Below, piece after piece: positions 35,798 through 43,551 of a stretch of DNA of 64,000 nucleotides. This DNA is from JAVBKX01 sp031553835. GTDB taxonomy: Bacteria; Bacteroidota; Bacteroidia; Bacteroidales; Azobacteroidaceae. A model generated the notes under the pieces. It was given only the letters and a program-made list of their open reading frames with translations. It was not told where the DNA came from and did no database searches. The stretch spans positions 1 through 64,000 of the forward strand of contig JAVBKX010000042.1 of assembly GCA_031553835.1 (NCBI GenBank), read 5' to 3'. A program made the translations under genes and the position numbers. Positions within the stretch are counted from its first letter, which is position 1. Every line of letters starts with the position of its first letter.

Positions 35798-37531
35798 ATG
35801 ACAATTAAATGGAATTACCAATCTCCTACAGAAGAACAGATACATAAGCGAGACCGATTGGCGGAGCAATTTGGCTTTACTCCTGCTTTGTGCCTGCTCA
35901 TGGTTCAGAGAGGACTTTCTACTAAAGAAGATGTGGAGCGGTTTTTAAATCCATCTTTACGTGATTTGCATGATCCGTTTTTATTTCCGGATATGGAAAA
36001 AGCTGTAGTTCGCTTGAATCATGCCTTGGGGAACAAGGAAAAAATTCTTATTTATGGGGATTATGATGTGGACGGCACAACCGCCGTGTCATTAGTTTAC
36101 AAATTTTTAGAACAGTATTGCTGGAAATCCCAGTTGGAATACTACATTCCCGACCGCTATGATGAAGGCTATGGAATATCGACCAAAGGAATAGATTACG
36201 CAGCGGAAAATGGAGTCTCTTTAATCATTGCATTAGATTGCGGCATCAAGGCGATTGGGAAAATCGCTTATGCTAAATCTTTAGGCATTGATTTTATTGT
36301 TTGTGACCATCACATGCCGGATGAAGAGTTACCCGACGCATTGGCTGTGTTGGATGCCAAGCGGGTCGATTCTGTCTATCCTTATGAACATCTTTCCGGA
36401 TGCGGAGTCGGTTTCAAATTTATGCAGGCTTTTGCATTAAGTAATGGTTTTGAATTTTCCAGATTGAAAAATTTACTGGATTTAGTGGCGGTCAGTATTG
36501 CATCCGATATTGTTCCCATTACGGGAGAAAACAGGGTGTTGGCGGCATTCGGATTGAAACAGTTGAACCAAAATCCCAGCCAGGGAGTAAAGGGAATTAT
36601 CGATGTCTGTGGAATGGCGGGCAAAGAAATTACAATGAGTGATATTGTGTTCAAAATCGGTCCTCGGATTAATGCTTCGGGACGGATGATGAGCGGCAAA
36701 GAAGCTGTTGATTTATTATTGGCCAAAGATACGGAATCGGCCAAAGAAAAAAGCGAAAATATCAATCAGTACAATGAAGACCGGAGGGAATTAGATAAAA
36801 AAATAACCGACGAAGCCTATGCTTACATTGAACAATTTCCGGAAACAATAGCCAGAAAAGTCATCGTAGTCTATAACCCCGATTGGCACAAAGGAGTAAT
36901 TGGCATTGTCGCTTCCCGCCTGGCGGAAAAATATTATAAACCAGCCATCGTTCTCACTCAATCCAATGGATTTGTAACCGGTTCCGCACGTTCTGTCACC
37001 GGTTTCGATATTTATCGGGCCATTGAAGCATGCAAAGATTTGCTGGAAAATTTTGGCGGACATACCTTTGCTGCCGGTATGACATTGCGGGAAGAAATTT
37101 TGCCTGTTTTTAAACAACGGTTGGAAGAATTTGCCGATGCTAACATGATCGCAGAACAAATGACGCAAACCCTGGATATTGATATTGCACTTCAATTTAG
37201 CGAAATCAACCAAAAACTGGTTAATGATATGAAACGGATGCACCCTTTTGGGCCGGAAAATCCGAAACCGGTTTTTTGCTCGTTTAAAGTGCGTGATGCA
37301 GGTACCAGTAAATTGGTTGGACGGGAATCCGAACACATCAAATTAGATTTGATGGATGATTCTTCGGGAAATATTATCCCCGGCATAGCTTTTGGAATGC
37401 ATCGCTTTTATGATGCGATGAAAGCCGGCCAGCCTTTTGATGTATGCTATACCGTGGAAGAGAATACATATAATAATGTTACTTCTATTCAATTGATGAT
37501 AAAAGACATACGGATGCATCACGACAATTAA
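35798..37531 (+). CDS. recJ: Single-stranded-DNA-specific exonuclease RecJ
   Basis: Protein of 577 residues with the DHH phosphoesterase motifs: YGDYDVDG (86-93), DHH at 170-172, GCGVGFKF, and a DHHA1 domain (HKGVIGIVASRLAEKYYKPA and FGGHTFAAGM). It degrades single-stranded DNA 5' to 3' in recombination and mismatch repair and often works with RecQ, the next gene 35 bases downstream. The length is typical of RecJ. It begins a plus-strand unit divergent from tsaC. Confidence 0.96.
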   Translation: MTIKWNYQSPTEEQIHKRDRLAEQFGFTPALCLLMVQRGLSTKEDVERFLNPSLRDLHDPFLFPDMEKAVVRLNHALGNKEKILIYGDYDVDGTTAVSLVYKFLEQYCWKSQLEYYIPDRYDEGYGISTKGIDYAAENGVSLIIALDCGIKAIGKIAYAKSLGIDFIVCDHHMPDEELPDALAVLDAKRVDSVYPYEHLSGCGVGFKFMQAFALSNGFEFSRLKNLLDLVAVSIASDIVPITGENRVLAAFGLKQLNQNPSQGVKGIIDVCGMAGKEITMSDIVFKIGPRINASGRMMSGKEAVDLLLAKDTESAKEKSENINQYNEDRRELDKKITDEAYAYIEQFPETIARKVIVVYNPDWHKGVIGIVASRLAEKYYKPAIVLTQSNGFVTGSARSVTGFDIYRAIEACKDLLENFGGHTFAAGMTLREEILPVFKQRLEEFADANMIAEQMTQTLDIDIALQFSEINQKLVNDMKRMHPFGPENPKPVFCSFKVRDAGTSKLVGRESEHIKLDLMDDSSGNIIPGIAFGMHRFYDAMKAGQPFDVCYTVEENTYNNVTSIQLMIKDIRMHHDN

Positions 37532-37566
37532 TCCGGCACATACCCATTGTGCGAACTGATAAACGA

Positions 37567-39480
37567 ATGACCAATAACCCGTTTTTATCTATATTGCAAC
37601 AATATTGGGGATACGACAGGTTTCGTCCCTTGCAGCAAGAGATTATTTCTTCAGTGTATGAAGGAAAAGATACGTTGGGTTTAATGCCGACCGGCGGAGG
37701 AAAATCGTTGACATTTCAAGTGCCCGTCATGTTGATGGAGGGAATATGTATTGTAGTCACTCCATTGATTGCATTAATGAAAGACCAGGTCGATAACTTG
37801 CGTCAACGCGGCATCAAAGCCACTGCTGTTTACTCCGGCATGAGTCATAATGAAATTATTGTTGCACTGGAAAATTGTATTTTTGGTGATTACAAATTTC
37901 TTTATATTTCCCCCGAACGATTAAATTCCGAATTATTTTTAGTCAAATTGAAAGACATGCAAGTTTGTCTGTTGGTGGTGGATGAATCGCACTGTATTTC
38001 TCAATGGGGGTATGATTTTCGCCCCGCTTACCTTCAAATTGCTTCCATTCGGGACCATCTCCCGGGAGTCTCGGTTTTGGCATTGACCGCGACAGCAACG
38101 GAAGAGGTCATCGACGATATTCAGGAAAAACTGAATTTCAGGAAAAAAAATGTATTCCGCAAAAGTTTTGAACGTAAAAATCTTGCCTATATCGTGCGGA
38201 AAACGGAAGATAAATTATTTGAAATGGTCAAAATTTTAAATAATGTGCCCGGTTCCGGAATTGTGTATGTGAGAAGTCGCAAACGGACGAAAGATATTGC
38301 TCTTGAATTACAATCGCAGGGAATAGATGCCGATTTTTTTCATGCAGGATTGAATATTGATGAAAAACAACAGAGGCAAAACCGATGGAAAACCGGAGAA
38401 TGTCGTATCATGGTGTGTACGAATGCTTTTGGAATGGGGATTGACAAACCGGATGTTCGTGTTGTGATCCATTATGAATTACCAGGTTCTCTCGAAGAAT
38501 ATTTCCAGGAAGCCGGTCGGGCCGGCCGTGACGAACAAAAGGCTTATGCTGTTGCTTTGTATTCTGAAAAAGATGCCGGCAGATTAATGAAACAAATACA
38601 CGATGAATTTCCTGACAGGGACTACATTAAAGATATCTATGAAAAATTGGCGTTTTTTTATCAGATTGCAGCCCATTCAGGCTTTCAGACCACTCATTTA
38701 TTTGAATTGGAAAAATTTTGTGCCACGTTCAAATTCAGTTATACACAGGCAGTTCATGCATTACATTTGTTGCAACTATCCGGTTATTTGGAACTGACAG
38801 ACGATCCCGATAACCGATCGCGATTGATTTTTACCATTCATCGTGATGAATTATATAATTATTCCGGATTTTCGAAAGAAACGGATGATTTGGTGCAGGC
38901 TGTTTTACGTACCTACACAGGATTGTTTTCCGATTATGTATTTATTAATGAAAGTGTATTGGCAACTCGTACAGGCATGAACCGTATGCAAGTCTATGAA
39001 ATATTAAAATCTTTATCTGCCCAACGAGTGATCCACTATATTCCGGCCAGCCAACTGCCGCTCATTACCTATCTGCAAAACAGGGAAGAAACATCCAGAA
39101 TTGTGATACCCAAGTCTGTATATGAACAACGGAAAGAACGTTTGGAGCAGCGGGTACGCAGTGTGCTTTCCTATGGCATGCAAGCTACAGAATGCCGGAG
39201 CATATCGTTGTTACGTTATTTCGGAGAAAAAAAAGCGGAAGAATGCAGACAATGCGATGTATGTTTGAAAAAGCAGGAGAATGGACTTCCTGCTTATCTT
39301 TTTAACCGGATTACCCGGGATGTGTTGAAAATTGTGGAAACCAATGCCTGTTCATTGGATCAGTTAATCAAGCAATTAGAATATCCTGAAGATTCTGTAT
39401 TGAAGACAATTCGGTTTTTGGATGAAAGTGGAGTTGTTTATTTGTCAGATAATTACGTCACAAAAAAAAGGCCGTCTTAA
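37567..39480 (+). CDS. recQ: ATP-dependent DNA helicase RecQ
   Basis: Protein of 637 residues with the SF2 helicase motifs (MPTGGGKSLTFQVP as Walker A, VVDESHCISQWGYDFRPAYL as DEAH-type box, LALTATATEE, and QEAGRAGRDEQKAYAVALY as motif VI) and a RecQ-C-terminal zinc-binding site ending RQCDVCLKK. It unwinds DNA 3' to 5'. A GTG at 37549 is in frame, but the ATG at 37567 directly before the conserved N-terminus is more likely. A clear HRDC domain is not obvious; the last 100 residues have a winged-helix character. Probably cotranscribed with recJ. Confidence 0.95.
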   Translation: MTNNPFLSILQQYWGYDRFRPLQQEIISSVYEGKDTLGLMPTGGGKSLTFQVPVMLMEGICIVVTPLIALMKDQVDNLRQRGIKATAVYSGMSHNEIIVALENCIFGDYKFLYISPERLNSELFLVKLKDMQVCLLVVDESHCISQWGYDFRPAYLQIASIRDHLPGVSVLALTATATEEVIDDIQEKLNFRKKNVFRKSFERKNLAYIVRKTEDKLFEMVKILNNVPGSGIVYVRSRKRTKDIALELQSQGIDADFFHAGLNIDEKQQRQNRWKTGECRIMVCTNAFGMGIDKPDVRVVIHYELPGSLEEYFQEAGRAGRDEQKAYAVALYSEKDAGRLMKQIHDEFPDRDYIKDIYEKLAFFYQIAAHSGFQTTHLFELEKFCATFKFSYTQAVHALHLLQLSGYLELTDDPDNRSRLIFTIHRDELYNYSGFSKETDDLVQAVLRTYTGLFSDYVFINESVLATRTGMNRMQVYEILKSLSAQRVIHYIPASQLPLITYLQNREETSRIVIPKSVYEQRKERLEQRVRSVLSYGMQATECRSISLLRYFGEKKAEECRQCDVCLKKQENGLPAYLFNRITRDVLKIVETNACSLDQLIKQLEYPEDSVLKTIRFLDESGVVYLSDNYVTKKRPS

Positions 39481-39488
39481 AATATTCT

Positions 39489-39519
39489 CTTGTAATTTGA
39501 AAATAATTATATATCTTTG
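39489..39519 (+). promoter_or_regulatory. Promoter of the first lipoprotein gene
   Basis: TATCTTTG at 39512-39519 matches TAnnTTTG. A TTG at 39490-39492, 19 bases upstream, could be a partial -33 element. The start codon is at 39568. Confidence 0.5.
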
Positions 39520-39567
39520 CATTAAATTGAACAAAGTTAGTATTTTCGTACATAAAACAGTAATATT

Positions 39568-40161
39568 ATGAAGATTGTTAAATTATTAAGCTTATTGCCT
39601 GTATTGGGCTTGTTTTTATTTACTTCTTGTACAGAAGAAGATGCGGTCGTTTCTGTAAGTTCACAAGGTGCAGGAGGAATTTTGACTCCTATTAAGATTG
39701 ACATTCCAATAAATTTTTTACCTGCTGATGAAATTTCAGGTTTGAAAAGCGCCCTCGAAGGAATGAATACATTTAGCGGTGCGACTACAGTAGATGTTTC
39801 CAGTATAATGCCTGCTGATTTTGCTCCATATTTAACAACGTTTCAAAATTTTCAGGTGAAAGGTGTTAAAATTATGATCACCGGAACTGAATCGGGAACT
39901 GTGCAGGATCTTGTATTGAAAGCTGGAGATAAAACAGTAACCATTGCTGAATATCAGATCGGGACAGAATATAAAGGAAATGCTCAATTGGTTGATTTAA
40001 TACAATCGGTATGTACCGCTGTGTTACCACCGCTTTCAGGCAGCATGGATGCTTCCGTGAGTGGAAAAACAGATATTACATTAGATAAGGAATTAATTTA
40101 TACATTGGAGATCGATTACACCTTTAAAGTACCTGTATTTGATAATAAATCAGATAAATAA
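39568..40161 (+). CDS. Lipoprotein of unknown function
   Basis: Protein of 197 residues with a lipoprotein signal peptide (LFLFTSC, Cys21) and an acidic sequence (EED) right after the Cys. The rest looks like a beta-rich domain (for example KGVKIMITGTESGTVQDLVL and LIYTLEIDYTFKVPVF) without a family I know. It has its own promoter and a strong terminator, so it is a single-gene unit. Likely anchored in the outer membrane. Confidence 0.8.
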   Translation: MKIVKLLSLLPVLGLFLFTSCTEEDAVVSVSSQGAGGILTPIKIDIPINFLPADEISGLKSALEGMNTFSGATTVDVSSIMPADFAPYLTTFQNFQVKGVKIMITGTESGTVQDLVLKAGDKTVTIAEYQIGTEYKGNAQLVDLIQSVCTAVLPPLSGSMDASVSGKTDITLDKELIYTLEIDYTFKVPVFDNKSDK

Positions 40162-40195
40162 AAGAGATATCAATCGTTTTGGAAGTATATTACAC

Positions 40196-40238
40196 AGGAA
40201 TCCTGCCAAATTTGGCAGGATTCCTAATTTTAAAATTT
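40196..40238 (+). terminator. Strong palindromic terminator
   Basis: A perfect 30-base palindrome (15-base arms, 40196-40225; centre CCAAATTTGG) is followed by AT-rich sequence with a T run near 40235. It closes the lipoprotein gene at 39568-40161. Confidence 0.85.
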
Positions 40239-40370
40239 TTTTAGTTTTTGTTAAATAAGGCACGTTTTTTGCAAAGATTTTATTTGTAGCTTTTGTTGAT
40301 TAGCCTATTTATTATTTGGTAAATTTTAGAATAATACTAAAAAAAGTACGCAGAATAGAAAAAAAAGTTT

Positions 40371-40378
40371 ACCTTTGT
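40371..40378 (+). promoter_or_regulatory. -7 box of the second lipoprotein gene
   Basis: TACCTTTG matches TAnnTTTG, 66 bases before the ATG at 40444. The -33 element is not clear. The 282-base gap 40162-40443 holds only the terminator and this site. Confidence 0.5.
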
Positions 40379-40443
40379 GAATAAATAACATGAATTTTTA
40401 AAATCATTTAAACATACACATAGATATTTTAATTAAGATCATT

Positions 40444-41208
40444 ATGAAAACTTTAAAATTCGGACTTGCACCATTATTGAGTTTATTTTTATTTTTTGCT
40501 TGTGATGTAGAATATGTTGAACCGAAAGGTGGATCGGATACTAATGATCCGTCTCAAAATGGAACCGGGCAACTAAATGATGGTACCAATAACGGTACTA
40601 ATGATGGTACCAACAATCAAACACCTGAAACCATTGTTGTCCCTCTTCAAGATTTACCCTTATTTTATATGGATGTCGAAGTGCAGGAAAATGGCACTGT
40701 TAATGCTGTTAGCGCATTAAGGGCTAACACAGAAGTAGATCCCTATACATTCCAAAATGATACTACATTGACATTGAGAATGGATGCTATATTAAATAAT
40801 CTTGCAGCGGTTTCGGGACAGCTGTCTGAGCTGCGAATGAAATCAGAGATTACTCAAGTGGCGATTCGTGCTGTAGGTTTACATGACCCCTATATGGATG
40901 GCAGAGTATCTTATATTTCGATTATTATGAACTACTTATCAGGACCGAAAGGAGGCTTTGGACTCGGGGCTTGTTTGCCATATTATGCATTGAAAACGAC
41001 ACACGTTGCGGATACCACTGATCCGAATTGTGATTTTGAAAATCGCCGGATTGTGGAAATTTTTAATGGCGCTTTGGATGAATTTTGGGCAGGCCGTAGT
41101 GTGTATTTTGAAGCTAAAGGGACTACTACCGTACCTCCGCATACCAAATTACGATATTATTTTACCGTCAATGGATCAATTTCATTTGATATGCCTTTGC
41201 GGCAGTAA
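40444..41208 (+). CDS. Lipoprotein of unknown function with NGT-rich linker
   Basis: Protein of 254 residues with a lipobox (LFLFFAC, Cys20), then a low-complexity linker (about 40-60) built from imperfect 12-base repeats encoding NNGTNDGTNN, and a C-terminal domain of about 190 residues that I do not recognise (HDPYMDGRVSYISIIMNYLS, PHTKLRYYFTVNGSISFDM). The linker suggests a domain held away from the outer-membrane surface. It resembles the preceding lipoprotein only in general design. Confidence 0.78.
   Translation: MKTLKFGLAPLLSLFLFFACDVEYVEPKGGSDTNDPSQNGTGQLNDGTNNGTNDGTNNQTPETIVVPLQDLPLFYMDVEVQENGTVNAVSALRANTEVDPYTFQNDTTLTLRMDAILNNLAAVSGQLSELRMKSEITQVAIRAVGLHDPYMDGRVSYISIIMNYLSGPKGGFGLGACLPYYALKTTHVADTTDPNCDFENRRIVEIFNGALDEFWAGRSVYFEAKGTTTVPPHTKLRYYFTVNGSISFDMPLRQ
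40575..40620 (+). repeat. Imperfect 12-base repeats in the lipoprotein linker
   Basis: About three copies of a GGTACCAATAAC-like unit (GGTACCAATAAC, GGTACTAATGAT, GGTACCAACAAT) encode the Asn-Gly-Thr linker of the lipoprotein at 40444-41208. Gain or loss of a unit would keep the frame. Confidence 0.7.
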
Positions 41209-41225
41209 ATTAATTACTATATTTG
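41196..41225 (+). promoter_or_regulatory. Promoter of the aromatic amino acid operon
   Basis: TTTG at 41196-41199 and TATATTTG at 41218-41225 (TAnnTTTG) with 18 bases between, close to the Bacteroides consensus spacing. The -33 element overlaps the end of the lipoprotein gene. It would start transcription about 30 bases before the leader peptide ATG. Confidence 0.6.
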
Positions 41226-41260
41226 CACTCTGTTTAATTGAAAGAAATAAAGAAACAAAC

Positions 41261-41341
41261 ATGAATTGTTTTAATTTTACATATTCCTATTATTACTTTT
41301 ACTTTAGCAAAAGAAGTAAGACAGGATTTTATGTGAAATGA
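41261..41341 (+). CDS. Phe/Tyr-rich leader peptide of the pheA operon
   Basis: A 26-codon frame from ATG at 41261 to TGA at 41339-41341. It has 5 Phe and 6 Tyr residues; residues 8-15 read YSYYYFYF, and two more aromatic residues follow near the end. A ribosome would stall in this run when charged tRNA-Phe or tRNA-Tyr is scarce. The last codons contain the antiterminator strand (41320-41330), and a terminator lies 41 bases after the stop, before pheA. The aromatic run, the competing hairpins and the operon content agree, so I treat it as a real attenuator leader. It has no other expected function. Confidence 0.85.
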   Translation: MNCFNFTYSYYYFYFSKRSKTGFYVK

Positions 41342-41417
41342 TTCGGTAGATGCAATTAAAGTAATACTTAGAAATAAAAATAAAAAAGTCCTGTCAACAA
41401 TGGCAGGACTTTTTTTT
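41320..41417 (+). promoter_or_regulatory. Transcription attenuator (antiterminator/terminator pair) of pheA operon
   Basis: Three strands compete. Strand 2, GACAGGATTTT (41320-41330), lies in the last leader codons. Strand 3 is AAAAAAGTCCTGTC (41382-41395). Strand 4 is GGCAGGACTTTTTT (41402-41415). Strands 3 and 4 form a 14-bp terminator stem with a 6-base loop and a T run (41410-41417). Strands 2 and 3 form an 11-bp stem with one G-U pair that prevents it. A ribosome that finishes the leader covers strand 2, so the terminator forms; a ribosome stalled upstream at the Phe/Tyr run leaves strand 2 free, so transcription continues. Confidence 0.85.
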
Positions 41418-41441
41418 GTATAACGTAAACATAAAGATTAG

Positions 41442-42272
41442 ATGAAAACTGTAGCAATCCAAGGAATTGCTGGCGCATATCATGAAATAGCCGCCAGGGA
41501 ATATTTTCGGGAGGAAATAAATATTTTGCCATGCCATCAATTTAAAGATGTTATTATGGCTTTGAAAAAAGATCCTAACCTGATAGGGATCATAGCCATC
41601 GAAAATACTATTGCCGGTAGTTTGCTGCAAAACCACGAATTAATACGTGAGAGTGACCTGATGGTAGTGGGCGAAACAAAACTGAGAATTTCGCATACAT
41701 TAGCAGCCCTTCCCGAAGATGATATTCATACTATTCATGAAATAAATTCACATCCGATCGCTTTGATGCAATGTGGAAATTTTTTGGATACATTACCTCA
41801 TGTCAAAATTGTGGAAAAAGAAGATACAGCTTCGAGTGCTGCTGAAATTGCGGCAAAACAATTAAAGGGACATGCGGCTATTTGTAGTAAACATGCAGCC
41901 GGTCTTTATGGTTTGAAAGTGTTGGCCGAAGGCATTGAAACCAATAAACGGAATTTTACCCGCTTTCTACTATTGGCAAATCGCTGGGTGGCCGAAGAAA
42001 TGCTGCATGATGCAACCATCAACAAGTCTTCATTGGTGTTTACCCTTCCTCATACCGAAGGAAGTTTGTCGAAAGTGCTCACCATCCTTTCATTTTACGA
42101 TATTAATTTGACCAAAATACAATCATTGCCTATCATTGGCCGGGAATGGGAATATTTGTTTTATATAGACTTAACATTTAATAATTATATGCGTTATAAA
42201 CAAGCGATTGATGCCGTCGTACCATTGATAAAAGATTTGAAAATATTGGGGGAATACGAGGCGACAAAATAA
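41442..42272 (+). CDS. pheA: Prephenate dehydratase
   Basis: Protein of 276 residues. The catalytic domain covers about 1-180 (VAIQGIAGAYHEIAAREYF at the start, IENTIAGSLLQNHELI, and the TRF motif in NFTRFLLLA), followed by an ACT domain (SSLVFTLPHTEGSLSKVLTI) that usually mediates Phe feedback inhibition. It converts prephenate to phenylpyruvate. There is no chorismate mutase domain; that activity is fused to DAHP synthase two genes downstream. Transcription is preceded by the leader-peptide attenuator. The stop shares one base with the next start (TAATG). Confidence 0.95.
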   Translation: MKTVAIQGIAGAYHEIAAREYFREEINILPCHQFKDVIMALKKDPNLIGIIAIENTIAGSLLQNHELIRESDLMVVGETKLRISHTLAALPEDDIHTIHEINSHPIALMQCGNFLDTLPHVKIVEKEDTASSAAEIAAKQLKGHAAICSKHAAGLYGLKVLAEGIETNKRNFTRFLLLANRWVAEEMLHDATINKSSLVFTLPHTEGSLSKVLTILSFYDINLTKIQSLPIIGREWEYLFYIDLTFNNYMRYKQAIDAVVPLIKDLKILGEYEATK

Positions 42273-43465
42273 TGCAACTAATGAAAGCAATTAAACTTAT
42301 GAAAGAAATAAAGCCGGCTGACAGATTGGAAAATATCAGTGAATACTATTTTTCTAAAAAATTAAAAGAAGTGGCAGATCTGAATGCCGTGGGAAAAGAA
42401 GTCATTAACTTAGGTATCGGTAGTCCGGATTTGCCGCCATCGAAAGAGGTAATCGAAATGCTTTGCCGGTCTGCTCAAAGGGCTGATGTGCATGGTTATC
42501 AGCCGTATGTGGGGATTCCTGAATTGAGAAAAGCTTTTTCCGGATGGTATAAAAAATGGTATCAGGTCGATTTAGATCCTCAAACGGAGATTCAGCCGCT
42601 CATTGGTTCAAAAGAAGGAATTTTGCATATTTCCTTGGCTTTCTTGAACCCCGGCGACGGGGTTTTGATCCCAAATCCGGGATATCCAACGTATAGTTCT
42701 GTCAGCAATCTGGTTGGGGCGCGTCTGATTTCGTATGATTTGGATGAATATAATCAGTGGGAACCGGATTTTGAAGCCTTGGAAAAAATGGACTTGTCGG
42801 GTGTGAAACTAATGTGGACAAATTACCCAAATATGCCTACAGGAGCGCCTGCCAGCATGGAACTGTATGAAAAATTAATCCGGTTTGGAAAAAAACACAG
42901 CATCGTTATTTGTAATGACAATCCTTACAGTTTTATTCTCAACAAAAAACCGATTAGCATCCTGCAGGTGGAAGGTGCAAAAGAAATTTGTCTTGAATTA
43001 AATTCGATGAGCAAATCTCATAATATGGCTGGTTGGCGTATGGCTATGGCGGCTTCCAATCCTCAATTCATTCAATGGATATTGAAAGTGAAAAGCAATA
43101 TCGATAGCGGTCAATTTAAACCAATGATGTTGGCGGCTGTTACAGCATTACAAGCTACACCGGAATGGCATAGTGAAATGAATCGGATTTATGGGACAAG
43201 GAGAACGATTGCAGAAGAAATAATGAAAACATTGGAATGCCGGTTTGATGAAGAGCAATCCGGAATGTTTTTGTGGGGAAAAATTCCTGCCAACTATCGT
43301 GATGGAGCTGAGTTGGCAGATCTGATTTTGTATGAGTGCAATGTGTTTCTTACGCCCGGATTTATTTTTGGAAGTAATGGGAATAGCTATATTCGGATCT
43401 CCTTATGTTGTCCGGAGGAAATGTTGAAAAAAGCATTAGAAAGAATAAAGATGAAAATGAAATAA
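42272..43465 (+). CDS. Class I aminotransferase, probably aromatic amino acid aminotransferase
   Basis: PLP enzyme of 397 residues with INLGIGSPDLPPS, NPGYPTY, TNYPNMPTGAPA, and the PLP lysine segment SMSKSHNMAGWRMAM. The fold type I subgroup includes aspartate, aromatic and LL-diaminopimelate aminotransferases. Its place between prephenate dehydratase and DAHP synthase suggests it makes Phe and Tyr from phenylpyruvate and 4-hydroxyphenylpyruvate. It is translationally coupled to pheA; ATGs at 42281 and 42299 are alternative starts. Confidence 0.88.
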   Translation: MQLMKAIKLMKEIKPADRLENISEYYFSKKLKEVADLNAVGKEVINLGIGSPDLPPSKEVIEMLCRSAQRADVHGYQPYVGIPELRKAFSGWYKKWYQVDLDPQTEIQPLIGSKEGILHISLAFLNPGDGVLIPNPGYPTYSSVSNLVGARLISYDLDEYNQWEPDFEALEKMDLSGVKLMWTNYPNMPTGAPASMELYEKLIRFGKKHSIVICNDNPYSFILNKKPISILQVEGAKEICLELNSMSKSHNMAGWRMAMAASNPQFIQWILKVKSNIDSGQFKPMMLAAVTALQATPEWHSEMNRIYGTRRTIAEEIMKTLECRFDEEQSGMFLWGKIPANYRDGAELADLILYECNVFLTPGFIFGSNGNSYIRISLCCPEEMLKKALERIKMKMK

Positions 43466-43475
43466 TAAAAAAATG

Positions 43476-43528
43476 AAAGGAATGAAGAAAATGAATAGTC
43501 ATAATTATTTTCATTCTTTCATTCCTTT
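43476..43528 (+). repeat. Long imperfect inverted repeat within the aromatic operon
   Basis: Arms AAAGGAATGAAGAAAATGAATA (43476-43497, given in full only as a position guide: AAAGGAATGA at its start) and 43506-43528 are near-complementary with 8 bases between. It fills most of the 86-base gap between the aminotransferase and DAHP synthase genes. It may be an RNA-processing or stability hairpin, or a partial terminator; no T run long enough for a clear terminator follows. Confidence 0.6.
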
Positions 43529-43551
43529 TATGATCTTAAATTAAAAGAAAC

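Noticed and set aside
35655..35804. Longer N-terminus for tsaC
   Set aside because: It would cross a -7 promoter box and overlap recJ, and the family begins at the Met-Met pair.
36382..36765. Minus-strand frame of 127 codons in recJ, and similar long antisense frames in recJ, recQ, pheA-operon genes and the HTCS gene
   Set aside because: They are shadows of strongly supported genes and show no signals or family motifs.
41006..41341. A 111-codon plus-strand frame ending at the leader peptide stop
   Set aside because: Its first 85 codons lie in another frame of the lipoprotein gene at 40444-41208. Only the last 26 codons, from ATG 41261 after the promoter, are supported as the leader peptide.
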